This document shows positions 1 to 5,312 of a DNA stretch of 5,312 nt, one piece after another. Position 1 is the first letter of the stretch, and every line of letters begins with the position of its first letter. The translations under genes were made by a program, and so were the position numbers. Below the pieces are notes generated by a model. It worked only from the letters and a program-made list of their open reading frames with translations. It made no database searches and had not been told where the DNA came from. This stretch comes from an uncultured Clostridia bacterium. Its GTDB lineage: Bacteria; Bacillota; Clostridia; UBA1381. The stretch is taken from positions 9,434 to 14,745 of the forward strand of contig CAJTPP010000057.1 of assembly GCA_910578235.1 (NCBI GenBank). The letters are read 5' to 3'.

Positions 1-1602
1 TATGACGCCGGCCATCTTCCCGTCTCCCGTGTGTCATTCCCCGACGCCTCGCCGGAGGACACATTCGGCACCACTATGGCGGCGCATGATCCGTCAATAT
101 TCAAGGATCCGAAAACCGGCATATATTACGCGTACAATACCGACGCTTATACCGATAACTATGTCGATAAGAATGGTAATACACTAAAGGACACATATCC
201 TATGGACACATTTATGTCCGCCGATCTTGTCAACTGGGAACGTATTGACAACAATTTCAGAATTCCCGAGTCAGCAATTAACTTCGGCGAAGAAATCTAC
301 AAGCCTATAGGTTCAAATATGAATGCCGGAATATGGGCGCCTGATATATTCTATGCCGAGGAAGATACCGAACATCCTTACTGGCTGTACTATTCGCTTT
401 CCACAAACGGTCCCAAAGGCAGCGATGGAGATAAATTTGCATATATCCGTTCGCTTATAGGTCTTGTTAAGGGTAAAACCCCTACGGGCCCATGGACTGA
501 CTGCGGTGTGGTTATCAGTTCACAGGAAGGGTATAACACAAACGCTATTGACTCAAATATATATACGGACATAAACGGCGACAGATTTTTTGTATGGGGT
601 TCATTCCAGAAAGGTATTCACCAAGTAAAACTTACAGAAAACGGAATGGCGGAAGGAGTCGATTATACGTCAAACTCCCTCATACACAGCACAAGCAAGA
701 CTGTCGGAGCCAGACTGTTCTCCACGCCAAACGGAATTATGGGACCCGAGGGCGCGTATATGGTAAACAACACGGATAAAAATTACCGTTATATGTTCAC
801 ATCATACGGCTGGCTCGGCACAAACTACAATATAAGAATTGCAAGAAACCCGCTTGACAAAACATGGGCGGCCGAAACAGCAAGCAGTTCACACCACAAG
901 CTCCTGGATCATAGAAACAGAAAAGTCGGCACAACCTTTACCGAACAAACCGACAAATCCGAGCTATGGGGTTACAAAATGCTTGGTTCATATAAGCTGG
1001 GAGACGGACTGACTTATTACGGCAACGGTCATAACAGCGTGCTTCACGATGATGACGGCTGCTGGTATCTGGTCGAACATTGCCGCAAGCAGCCCGAAGG
1101 CTTCGCGGCGTTACAGGTGCGAAAAATGCTGTGGACAGATGAAGGCTGGCCTGTTGTTTCACCTCTTGTATACGCGGGAGAAAAAGAGCAGGCCATTCCC
1201 CGAAACATGCTTTACGGAACATGGGATTTATCAAGCGTTGGGCAGACAATACGCGAAGAAAATGCCAATGATGTAAGCGTTTTCGCCAACAAAGAAAAAT
1301 TCGATCTTCCTATATGCTCTTCACAGCTTATACTACAGGCTGACGGTACGCTCGGTAATAATCTCGGAACATGGGAATATGACAATGACCACACTGTAAC
1401 AATTAATTTTACAGCCGACGGCAATAATGACAAGTATGAATTTTACAAAAACGGCGATACCATGAAACTGTTTGTTCTCACAGGCTATGATAAAGACATG
1501 AGAGAAAGTGCACTTGTCATGACAGGTACAGACCAAAACGATATCGCAAACTTCGCAAAGAAAAACAACGCCGTCGCCCAGAGTACTAAAATTGCAGAAT
1601 AA
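1..1602 (+). CDS. GH43 endo-alpha-1,5-L-arabinanase-like glycoside hydrolase, 5' end outside the window
   Basis: The reading frame is open from base 1, so 533 residues are visible and the true start (and any signal peptide) lies upstream. The GTG at 31 has no ribosome binding site and is not a credible start. Counting from the first codon, the five-bladed propeller signatures of family GH43 are in order: AHDPSI with the presumed general base Asp30, GIWAPDI at 111-116, AIDSN with the presumed pKa-modulating Asp184, GPEGAYM with the presumed general acid Glu250, and GHNSV with a probable metal-coordinating His344. A C-terminal beta domain follows from about 403 (YGTWDL, then ADGTLGNNLGTWEY), as in two-domain bacterial arabinanases. 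No sortase motif or dockerin follows it. The family hydrolyses alpha-1,5-linked arabinan, usually outside the cell. Secretion is inferred, not seen. Other GH43 activities (arabinofuranosidase, xylosidase) are possible, but the C-terminal domain favours arabinanase. It converges on the GTPase gene. Confidence 0.85.
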   Translation, partial: YDAGHLPVSRVSFPDASPEDTFGTTMAAHDPSIFKDPKTGIYYAYNTDAYTDNYVDKNGNTLKDTYPMDTFMSADLVNWERIDNNFRIPESAINFGEEIYKPIGSNMNAGIWAPDIFYAEEDTEHPYWLYYSLSTNGPKGSDGDKFAYIRSLIGLVKGKTPTGPWTDCGVVISSQEGYNTNAIDSNIYTDINGDRFFVWGSFQKGIHQVKLTENGMAEGVDYTSNSLIHSTSKTVGARLFSTPNGIMGPEGAYMVNNTDKNYRYMFTSYGWLGTNYNIRIARNPLDKTWAAETASSSHHKLLDHRNRKVGTTFTEQTDKSELWGYKMLGSYKLGDGLTYYGNGHNSVLHDDDGCWYLVEHCRKQPEGFAALQVRKMLWTDEGWPVVSPLVYAGEKEQAIPRNMLYGTWDLSSVGQTIREENANDVSVFANKEKFDLPICSSQLILQADGTLGNNLGTWEYDNDHTVTINFTADGNNDKYEFYKNGDTMKLFVLTGYDKDMRESALVMTGTDQNDIANFAKKNNAVAQSTKIAE

Positions 1603-1671
1603 ACACAAGCATACTGTACGGATAATTTATATAAAAATGTCCGCAAACTTAATATATATGCTTTAGGGCAC

Positions 1672-1716
1672 AGATAATAAAATACAGCCGCTTATAGCGG
1701 CTGTATTTTATTATCT
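1672..1716. terminator. Bidirectional intrinsic terminator between convergent genes
   Basis: Bases 1672-1692 and 1696-1716 are perfect reverse complements (21 bp) around a 3-nt TAT loop. The core is GC-rich (ACAGCCGCT / AGCGGCTGT). Its outer part is A-rich on the left and T-rich on the right, so either strand gives a hairpin followed by a U-rich run. It lies 69 bp past the glycosidase stop and 10 bp past the GTPase stop, which fits shared termination of both. Confidence 0.9.
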
Positions 1717-1726
1717 TATAAACTTA

Positions 1727-2917
1727 TTAGTTGTTCAAAAGGCTGTCAAGCTCGTCAGAAACAGCTTTTTTATCGAGATTTCTTCCGATAAACACAAGCT
1801 TTATCATTCTGTCTCCCGCCTTTTCATCCCAGTCATCCATGATTGAAGGATCATTTTTTATGAATTCCTCAAGCTGTCTTTTCGGCGCGGACGCAAGCCA
1901 GCGTCCGTTTTCATACATTTGAATTTGCTTTCCCGCCTGCTCAAACACAAATGACATATCATCGTCCGCATCTACCCATACAATTCCCTTACACCTGATT
2001 ACAGCGTCAGGGAAACTCTCTGTTGCCCATTTTTTTAGCTTATTCAGATTAAATGGTCTGCGGCGGTAATATACAAACGAGCCTATTCCGTATTCCTCGG
2101 CTTCCCCATGATCGTGGTCATGATGGTGATGTCCGTGATCATGGTGATGATCATCATGACTATGCCCTTCATATTCATGATGATGTCCTTCAGTATTCTT
2201 CTCAAATTCAGTAAGCCAGCCCGCAGAGGAAAATGTCTCGTCTATGTCAAACTGCTTTGTGTCAAGCACATCCTTCAACTCTACCTTGGCATAATTCGTT
2301 TCAATAATTTTCGCTTTAGGCTGCAGTGCTTTTACAACCGCTCTTACCTTATCAAGATTTTTAGCTGAAACCTCGTCAACCTTATTTATTATAATAGTTG
2401 AGCAAAACTCAATCTGCTGTATAAGAAGATTTTCTATATCCTCATCATCAACTTCACCCATAAGCTTTTCACCGCCTCCGAACTCGTCTACAAGCCGAAG
2501 CGCGTCTACTACCGTTATAACTCCGTCCAGACGCACAAGCGGCGGCACATCACTGTCCGGAACAGACCCGTCCATCATAGAAATAGTCTGCACAATAGGC
2601 AGCGGCTCACATATTCCGCTTGCCTCAATGAGTATATAATCAAACTTGCCGGACTGCGCAAGCTCCGTGATTTGTTTCATAAGATCAACCTTGAGCGTAC
2701 AGCATATACATCCGTTTGTAAGCGGAACAAGACTCGCGTCCTCCTCCTGAACAACTCCTCCCTTTTGTATAAGAGACGAGTCAATATTAACCTCGCCTAT
2801 ATCATTTACTATAACCGCCGCCTTATATCCCTCCTGATTGGACAAAATATAATTCATAAGCGTTGTTTTTCCCGCCCCAAGATAGCCTGTAAGCAACGTA
2901 ACCGGTATTCTTTTCAT
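1727..2917 (-). CDS. CobW/G3E-family P-loop GTPase with His-rich linker, probable metal (zinc-type) chaperone
   Basis: The protein has 396 residues. G3E features in order are: Walker A GYLGAGKTT (11-19), NDIGE (38-42) matching the family NEFGE-like segment, the metal-binding CxCC motif (Cys70, Cys72, Cys73), a Walker-B-like strand ending IEASG (97-101), and the guanine-specificity motif NKVD (178-181). A linker at 245-270 with 15 His in 26 residues precedes a CobW C-terminal domain (about 277-396). Family members use GTP hydrolysis to deliver metals such as zinc or cobalt to target proteins in the cytoplasm. The CxCC and His-rich stretch support metal binding, but which metal is inference. 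ATG at 2917 is chosen over the ATG 60 bases upstream because that extension overlaps the promoter, while the ATG at 2917 has a purine-rich site 9 nt before it and begins the canonical MKRIPVTLLTG strand. No cobalamin genes are nearby, so a CobW role in B12 synthesis is not supported. Confidence 0.9.
   Translation of the reverse strand: MKRIPVTLLTGYLGAGKTTLMNYILSNQEGYKAAVIVNDIGEVNIDSSLIQKGGVVQEEDASLVPLTNGCICCTLKVDLMKQITELAQSGKFDYILIEASGICEPLPIVQTISMMDGSVPDSDVPPLVRLDGVITVVDALRLVDEFGGGEKLMGEVDDEDIENLLIQQIEFCSTIIINKVDEVSAKNLDKVRAVVKALQPKAKIIETNYAKVELKDVLDTKQFDIDETFSSAGWLTEFEKNTEGHHHEYEGHSHDDHHHDHGHHHHDHDHGEAEEYGIGSFVYYRRRPFNLNKLKKWATESFPDAVIRCKGIVWVDADDDMSFVFEQAGKQIQMYENGRWLASAPKRQLEEFIKNDPSIMDDWDEKAGDRMIKLVFIGRNLDKKAVSDELDSLLNN
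2108..2185 (-). other. His/Asp-rich metal-binding linker inside the GTPase gene
   Basis: This stretch encodes residues 245-270 of the CobW-family protein and is almost entirely His, Asp, Gly and Glu codons, with 15 His. It sits between the GTPase and C-terminal domains, where many metal-handling COG0523 proteins carry such a tract. The DNA is a low-complexity CAT/GAT-type repeat, so it may vary in length between strains. The plus-strand frame opposite it is only an antisense shadow. Confidence 0.85.
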
Positions 2918-2926
2918 TTTATTCAG

Positions 2927-2940
2927 CCTTCTTTCTCCTT
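2927..2940 (-). promoter_or_regulatory. Ribosome binding region of the GTPase gene
   Basis: Read on the minus strand, the region contains AAGGAG (2940-2935) and then AGAAGG (2932-2927). AGAAGG lies 9 nt before the ATG at 2917 and is the better placed. AAGGAG is 17 nt away, too far for that ATG; it would better suit the in-frame CTG at 2926-2924, an unlikely start. The doubled purine-rich block supports initiation here and not at the upstream ATG. Confidence 0.6.
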
Positions 2941-2957
2941 TTATATACGTTTGCTGT

Positions 2958-2986
2958 ATTATACCACATTTACACAAAAATTACAA
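2958..2986 (-). promoter_or_regulatory. Sigma-A-type promoter of the GTPase gene
   Basis: On the minus strand, TTGTAA (2986-2981) is followed after exactly 17 bp by a consensus TATAAT (2963-2958). It lies in the 72-bp gap between the rhodanese stop and the GTPase start, with its -35 box 3 bp past the rhodanese stop codon. Expected transcription start is near 2951, giving a leader of about 34 nt. The GTPase can therefore be expressed apart from the rhodanese. Confidence 0.65.
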
Positions 2987-2989
2987 CCT

Positions 2990-3316
2990 CTACCATCCAT
3001 AAACTATGCCGTAAGGCCACCCTGAAAGACTGCCCAGATTGTATACTCTTGTATATCCCATGGAGCATAATTTCCGGGCGGCTAAATCGCTGCGCGAGCC
3101 TGTGCGGCAATACAGCATTACAGGCATATCTTTCGACTCTATAAGCTCTGCGGCAGTTTTCTCGTTTATATTGTCAACAGGCAAAAGTTCTGCCCCGTTC
3201 GCATGACCTGTTATAAATTCCTCTTCCTCCCTCACATCAATGATTATATATTCCTTTTCCTTATCCATAACAGCTTTCGCTTCTTCAAAAGTAACAGACA
3301 TATATTCCGCTTTCAT
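2990..3316 (-). CDS. Single-domain rhodanese-like sulfurtransferase
   Basis: A 108-residue protein, the usual size of a stand-alone rhodanese domain. It shows the family landmarks: IIIDVREEEEF (24-34), GHANGA leading to LLPV (37-47), the active-site loop CRTGSRS with catalytic Cys70, and the closing NLGSLSGW (93-100). The six-residue loop is of the sulfur-handling type (a longer loop marks Cdc25-like phosphatases), so carriage of a persulfide sulfur is likely. There is no signal peptide, so it should be cytoplasmic. The ATG at 3316 is preferred over an in-frame ATG 42 bases upstream because a GAGGGAG site lies just before it and inside the longer frame. The CobW-like GTPase follows after 72 bp with no visible terminator between them, so read-through is plausible. 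The physiological sulfur acceptor cannot be told from sequence. Confidence 0.9.
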   Translation of the reverse strand: MKAEYMSVTFEEAKAVMDKEKEYIIIDVREEEEFITGHANGAELLPVDNINEKTAAELIESKDMPVMLYCRTGSRSDLAARKLCSMGYTRVYNLGSLSGWPYGIVYGW

Positions 3317-3321
3317 TTTTT

Positions 3322-3328
3322 CTCCCTC
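3322..3328 (-). promoter_or_regulatory. Ribosome binding site deciding the rhodanese start
   Basis: On the minus strand, GAGGGAG ends 5 nt before the ATG at 3316. It is a strong purine block at slightly short spacing, and it falls within the coding part of any longer frame, favouring the shorter 108-residue product. Confidence 0.7.
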
Positions 3329-3357
3329 ATAATTTGTTTCCTTTATTGTATATAACA

Positions 3358-3386
3358 CTTATACCACTAAAAACATTAAAAGTCAA
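3358..3386 (-). promoter_or_regulatory. Sigma-A-type promoter of the rhodanese gene
   Basis: On the minus strand, TTGACT (3386-3381) and TATAAG (3363-3358) are separated by 17 bp, and a TGG directly before the -10 gives an extended -10. Transcription should start near 3351, about 35 nt before the ATG. With no terminator after the rhodanese, this promoter may also serve the GTPase. Confidence 0.7.
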
Positions 3387-3413
3387 TAAAATAGTATTTA
3401 TAACCAAATTTAC

Positions 3414-3442
3414 TTGCATTTTTCGCCATTATATGTTATAAT
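3414..3442 (+). promoter_or_regulatory. Sigma-A-type promoter of the amino-acid symporter gene
   Basis: TTGCAT (3414-3419) and a consensus TATAAT (3437-3442) are 17 bp apart, with TGT directly before the -10 (extended -10), which could offset the weak -35. Its -35 box is 27 bp from the -35 of the divergent rhodanese promoter. The intervening AT-rich bases could hold a shared regulator site, although I see no clear palindrome there. Confidence 0.6.
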
Positions 3443-3448
3443 TGCCGT

Positions 3449-3593
3449 ATATCAGACAAAATTTATCAGATTATCCGTTTTATGGATAATTACAGAAACA
3501 GTGAGACGGACTTCATTACATAGATATTGTGTACAGATTACTGTTTTGTTTTTTTATTTTGTCATGTCAAAATCAGAAAAAGGAGTTGTATTT
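3449..3593 (+). other. Long foldable 5' leader of the symporter mRNA (possible regulatory RNA)
   Basis: If the promoter at 3414-3442 is right, the mRNA has an untranslated leader of about 145 nt. Three stems are visible: ATTATCC/GGATAAT (3470-3476 with 3484-3490); AAACAGT/ACTGTTT (3496-3502 with 3540-3546), directly followed by a U-rich run; and an AU-rich stem 3549-3561 with 3568-3580, 12 of 13 positions pairing including one G-U, which ends at the ribosome binding site. The middle stem plus U-run resembles a weak terminator. I do not recognise a glycine, glutamine or other known riboswitch. A regulatory role is inference. Confidence 0.35.
3580..3585 (+). promoter_or_regulatory. Ribosome binding site deciding the symporter start
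   Basis: AAGGAG lies 8 nt before the ATG at 3594, an ideal spacing. The upstream in-frame ATG at 3564 and TTG at 3414 have no such site, and the TTG lies inside the promoter. Confidence 0.85.
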
Positions 3594-5138
3594 ATGGAGG
3601 GGTTTTTAGAAACTGTCAAGAAAATTAACGACGCCGTCAACGGAGTTGTATGGGGATGGCCGGCGCTTATACTGCTGGCATTTGTAGGGGTGCTGATGAC
3701 ATGTCTGACAAAGTTTTTTCAGTTATCTCATATAAAACACTGGTTCAAAAACACAATAGGAGCCATATTCAAAGATAAGCATGTAACAAAGCATACGTCT
3801 GACAAATCCATATCACAGTTTCAGAGTCTCTGTACCGCACTTGCCGCAACAGTAGGTACAGGTAATATTGCAGGCGTAGCGTCGGCAATAGCCACAGGCG
3901 GACCGGGAGCAATATTCTGGATGTGGATTATCGCATTCTTCGGAATGATGACAAATTATTCCGAAAATGTACTTGGTATTCTTTACAGAATTAAAAATAA
4001 TAAAGGCGAGTGGTCAGGCGGAGCCATGTATTATTTGAAAAACGGCCTTGGTACAAAAAAAGGCTGTAAACACATAGGTATTATCCTTGCGGTATTGTTC
4101 AGCTGTTTCTGTCTGCTCGCATCCTTCGGCATAGGAAATATGACGCAGGTTAACACAATGGCATCAAATGTACAGGCCGCATTTTTCGGCAGTATTGACA
4201 AGCTTATTGTTATGGGGCCCGTATCGTTCAGCCTTGTCAAAGCTGTTACAGGCGTTGTCATCATGCTTTTTGTCGGTCTTGTTATCATAGGCGGATTAAA
4301 AAGAATTGCGGCTGTTACAGAAAAGATTGTTCCTGTAATGGTTATACTCTACCTTTTAGGTACGCTTGCTATATGCATTATTCATATAAATATGTTTGGT
4401 GAAGTGTTCACCTCCATATTTAAAGGCGCATTCGGATTAAAAGCCATAGGCGGCGGCATTGTCGGTTCTGGAGTTAAAATGGCAGTTCAGATGGGTATGA
4501 AGCGCGGAGTATTCTCAAACGAGGCCGGCCTTGGCTCATCCGTCATGGTACATTCCAATTCAAACGTCAAAGAACCGGTACGTCAGGGTATGTGGGGCAT
4601 ATTTGAGGTTTTTGCCGATACGATAGTTGTATGTACTCTTACAGCTTTTGCCGTACTTTCATCAGGATTTTTCAATCTCGAAACCGGACAGCTTGCCATA
4701 AACATTGCAGATACAAACTCTCTCGTGGGTCAGGCTTTCGGTGTCACTTTCGGTCAGGTCGGCACATGGTTTGTAGCAATTGCGCTGCTGCTGTTTGCAT
4801 TCTCAACAGTACTTGGCTGGAGCCATTACGGTACAAAAGCCTGTGAATATTTGTTTGGCACACAATATACACTTCCGTACAAAATTATTTTTGTAATAGC
4901 CGTATTCGGCGGAGCGGTCATGGGCGAAAATCTGGCCTGGGATTTATCAGATACTTTCAACGGTCTCATGATGATTCCAAACCTTATCGGCGTGCTTGTT
5001 CTGTCACCGCTTGTATATAAATGTACAAAAAACTATGTCGACCGTCATTTCCGTCAAAAAAACATAGAGCCAATGCTTTCTATGTATGATGATATTCAAA
5101 AAGAACATGCCGAAGCAGTAAAAAAAGGCGCCGAATAA
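3594..5138 (+). CDS. Alanine/glycine:cation symporter, AGCS family
   Basis: A 514-residue integral membrane protein, near the usual AGCS length. About 11 hydrophobic segments are visible, the first near 18-38 and the last near 453-476, followed by a charged cytoplasmic tail. Family landmarks are ALAATVGTGNIAGVA (82-96) and GGPGAIFWMW (102-111) in the substrate/sodium-binding core, GMKRGVFSNEAGLGS (301-315), which is the most diagnostic AGCS segment, DTIVVCTLTAF (342-352), and LGWSHYGTKACEYLFG (407-422). The family imports small neutral amino acids, mainly alanine or glycine and in some members glutamine, with sodium or protons. The exact substrate cannot be assigned here, so no gene symbol is given. 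The start is set by AAGGAG 8 nt upstream; longer frames add a non-family extension running back into the promoter. It is transcribed alone, divergent from the rhodanese, and ends in a hairpin overlapping its stop codon. Confidence 0.93.
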   Translation: MEGFLETVKKINDAVNGVVWGWPALILLAFVGVLMTCLTKFFQLSHIKHWFKNTIGAIFKDKHVTKHTSDKSISQFQSLCTALAATVGTGNIAGVASAIATGGPGAIFWMWIIAFFGMMTNYSENVLGILYRIKNNKGEWSGGAMYYLKNGLGTKKGCKHIGIILAVLFSCFCLLASFGIGNMTQVNTMASNVQAAFFGSIDKLIVMGPVSFSLVKAVTGVVIMLFVGLVIIGGLKRIAAVTEKIVPVMVILYLLGTLAICIIHINMFGEVFTSIFKGAFGLKAIGGGIVGSGVKMAVQMGMKRGVFSNEAGLGSSVMVHSNSNVKEPVRQGMWGIFEVFADTIVVCTLTAFAVLSSGFFNLETGQLAINIADTNSLVGQAFGVTFGQVGTWFVAIALLLFAFSTVLGWSHYGTKACEYLFGTQYTLPYKIIFVIAVFGGAVMGENLAWDLSDTFNGLMMIPNLIGVLVLSPLVYKCTKNYVDRHFRQKNIEPMLSMYDDIQKEHAEAVKKGAE

Positions 5139-5178
5139 CAACAAAAAAACAGAGTAATCCTCTGTTTTTTGTTGTTAT
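5135..5178. terminator. Convergent terminator hairpin containing both flanking stop codons
   Basis: The left arm 5135-5154 pairs with the right arm 5160-5178 around a TAATC loop, with a single bulged A in the left arm's seven-A run. The stem top CAGAG/CTCTG is followed by six T on the right and preceded by seven A on the left, so it can act in both directions. The symporter's TAA (5136-5138) lies in the left arm and base-pairs with the stop of the minus-strand gene (5177-5175) in the right arm. Confidence 0.8.
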
Positions 5179-5312
5179 CTCACCCCCTGACGCGGCGAGC
5201 GCTGCTGTACATCAGGCAACGGTGACGGTGAGACTTCGGGCGGCTGTGATCCTTCTATAATCGGAGCCTCTGTAGGACGGGACTCAAGCTGTTCCTCTAA
5301 ATTTTCTATTTC
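5175..5312 (-). CDS. C-terminal end of an unidentified protein with a Pro-rich tail; start outside the window
   Basis: On the minus strand the frame is open from the window edge for 45 codons and stops with TAA. The visible part begins EIENLEEQLESR, whose Leu/Glu pattern could be the end of a coiled coil, and continues as a Pro/Ser/Glu-rich, probably disordered tail (PTEAPIIEGS, then PPEVSPSPLPDV) ending RQGVR. The stop sits exactly in the arm of the convergent hairpin, which supports a real gene. I do not recognise the family. Such a tail occurs on many unrelated proteins, including cell-division and envelope proteins, so no function is assigned. The short length leaves some chance that the frame is not coding. 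Confidence 0.55.
   Translation of the reverse strand, partial: EIENLEEQLESRPTEAPIIEGSQPPEVSPSPLPDVQQRSPRQGVR

Noticed and set aside
938..1249. Minus-strand 103-codon frame inside the glycosidase.
   Set aside because: Shadow frame opposite conserved GH43 sequence, with no initiation signal and no recognisable domain.
2108..2368. Plus-strand frame encoding a Met/Ile/Val-rich, membrane-like peptide.
   Set aside because: It is the antisense of the His/Asp-rich linker: CAT and GAT codons read backwards give ATG and ATC. No ribosome binding site or promoter supports it.
1727..2917. Assignment of the GTPase as cobalamin-synthesis CobW.
   Set aside because: No cobalamin genes are in the window, and the CxCC plus His-rich linker occur across the wider metallochaperone family.
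2918..2977. Twenty-residue N-terminal extension of the GTPase from an upstream ATG (MCKCG...).
   Set aside because: It overlaps the -10 box and the purine-rich ribosome binding region, and family proteins begin at the beta strand just before Walker A.
2672..3025. Plus-strand 117-codon frame opposite the GTPase N-terminus.
   Set aside because: It lies antisense to the strongly conserved P-loop and CxCC region and crosses the GTPase promoter. Its composition is not protein-like.
3414..3593. Sixty-residue N-terminal extension of the symporter from a TTG codon.
   Set aside because: It would start inside the -35 box. The ATG at 3594 has AAGGAG at ideal spacing and gives a standard family N-terminus.
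3449..3593. Known glycine or glutamine riboswitch in the symporter leader.
   Set aside because: I could not find the conserved core sequences of either class; only generic AU-rich stems are visible.
1..5312. CRISPR array, insertion sequence, tRNA or toxin-antitoxin pair.
   Set aside because: No spaced direct repeats, transposase motifs, terminal inverted repeats, cloverleaf or small paired genes were seen on either strand.

Overview
The window looks like chromosomal DNA of a low-to-moderate GC member of the Firmicutes, probably a gut or anaerobic Clostridia. Three things suggest this: AGGAGG-type ribosome binding sites, sigma-A-like promoters with AT-rich spacers (two with a TG-extended -10), and the mix of a secreted plant-polysaccharide hydrolase with a sodium:amino-acid symporter. 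No genus can be named from the sequence alone. There are five genes: three complete, and two cut by the window edges.

Layout. (1) Bases 1-1602, plus strand: the 3' part of a GH43 endo-arabinanase-like glycosidase with all expected catalytic residues and a C-terminal beta domain. (2) 1603-1726: a short convergent gap holding a perfect 21-bp stem-loop that can terminate transcription from both sides. (3) 2917-1727, minus strand: a CobW/G3E-family GTPase, a probable metallochaperone, with a CxCC motif and a strongly His-rich linker. (4) 3316-2990, minus strand: a small single-domain rhodanese just upstream of the GTPase. The two may be co-transcribed, but each has its own credible promoter. (5) 3317-3593: a divergent intergenic region with back-to-back promoters and a leader of about 145 nt that can fold. 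(6) 3594-5138, plus strand: a complete alanine/glycine:cation symporter (AGCS family). (7) 5135-5178: a stem-loop whose arms contain the stop codons of both flanking genes. (8) 5312-5175, minus strand: the C-terminal 45 codons of an unidentified protein with a Pro-rich tail, not listed among simple ATG-to-stop frames because its start lies outside the window.

How the genes fit together. The arabinanase would release arabino-oligosaccharides outside the cell; nothing else in the window belongs to arabinan use. The rhodanese and the His-rich GTPase plausibly form a small sulfur/metal-handling unit, but the metal and the client protein cannot be read from sequence. The symporter appears to be an independent transcription unit. 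I find no mobile element, CRISPR array, tRNA, rRNA or obvious new system. The most useful leads are the structured symporter leader, the rhodanese/His-rich GTPase pair and the stop-codon-sharing terminator.
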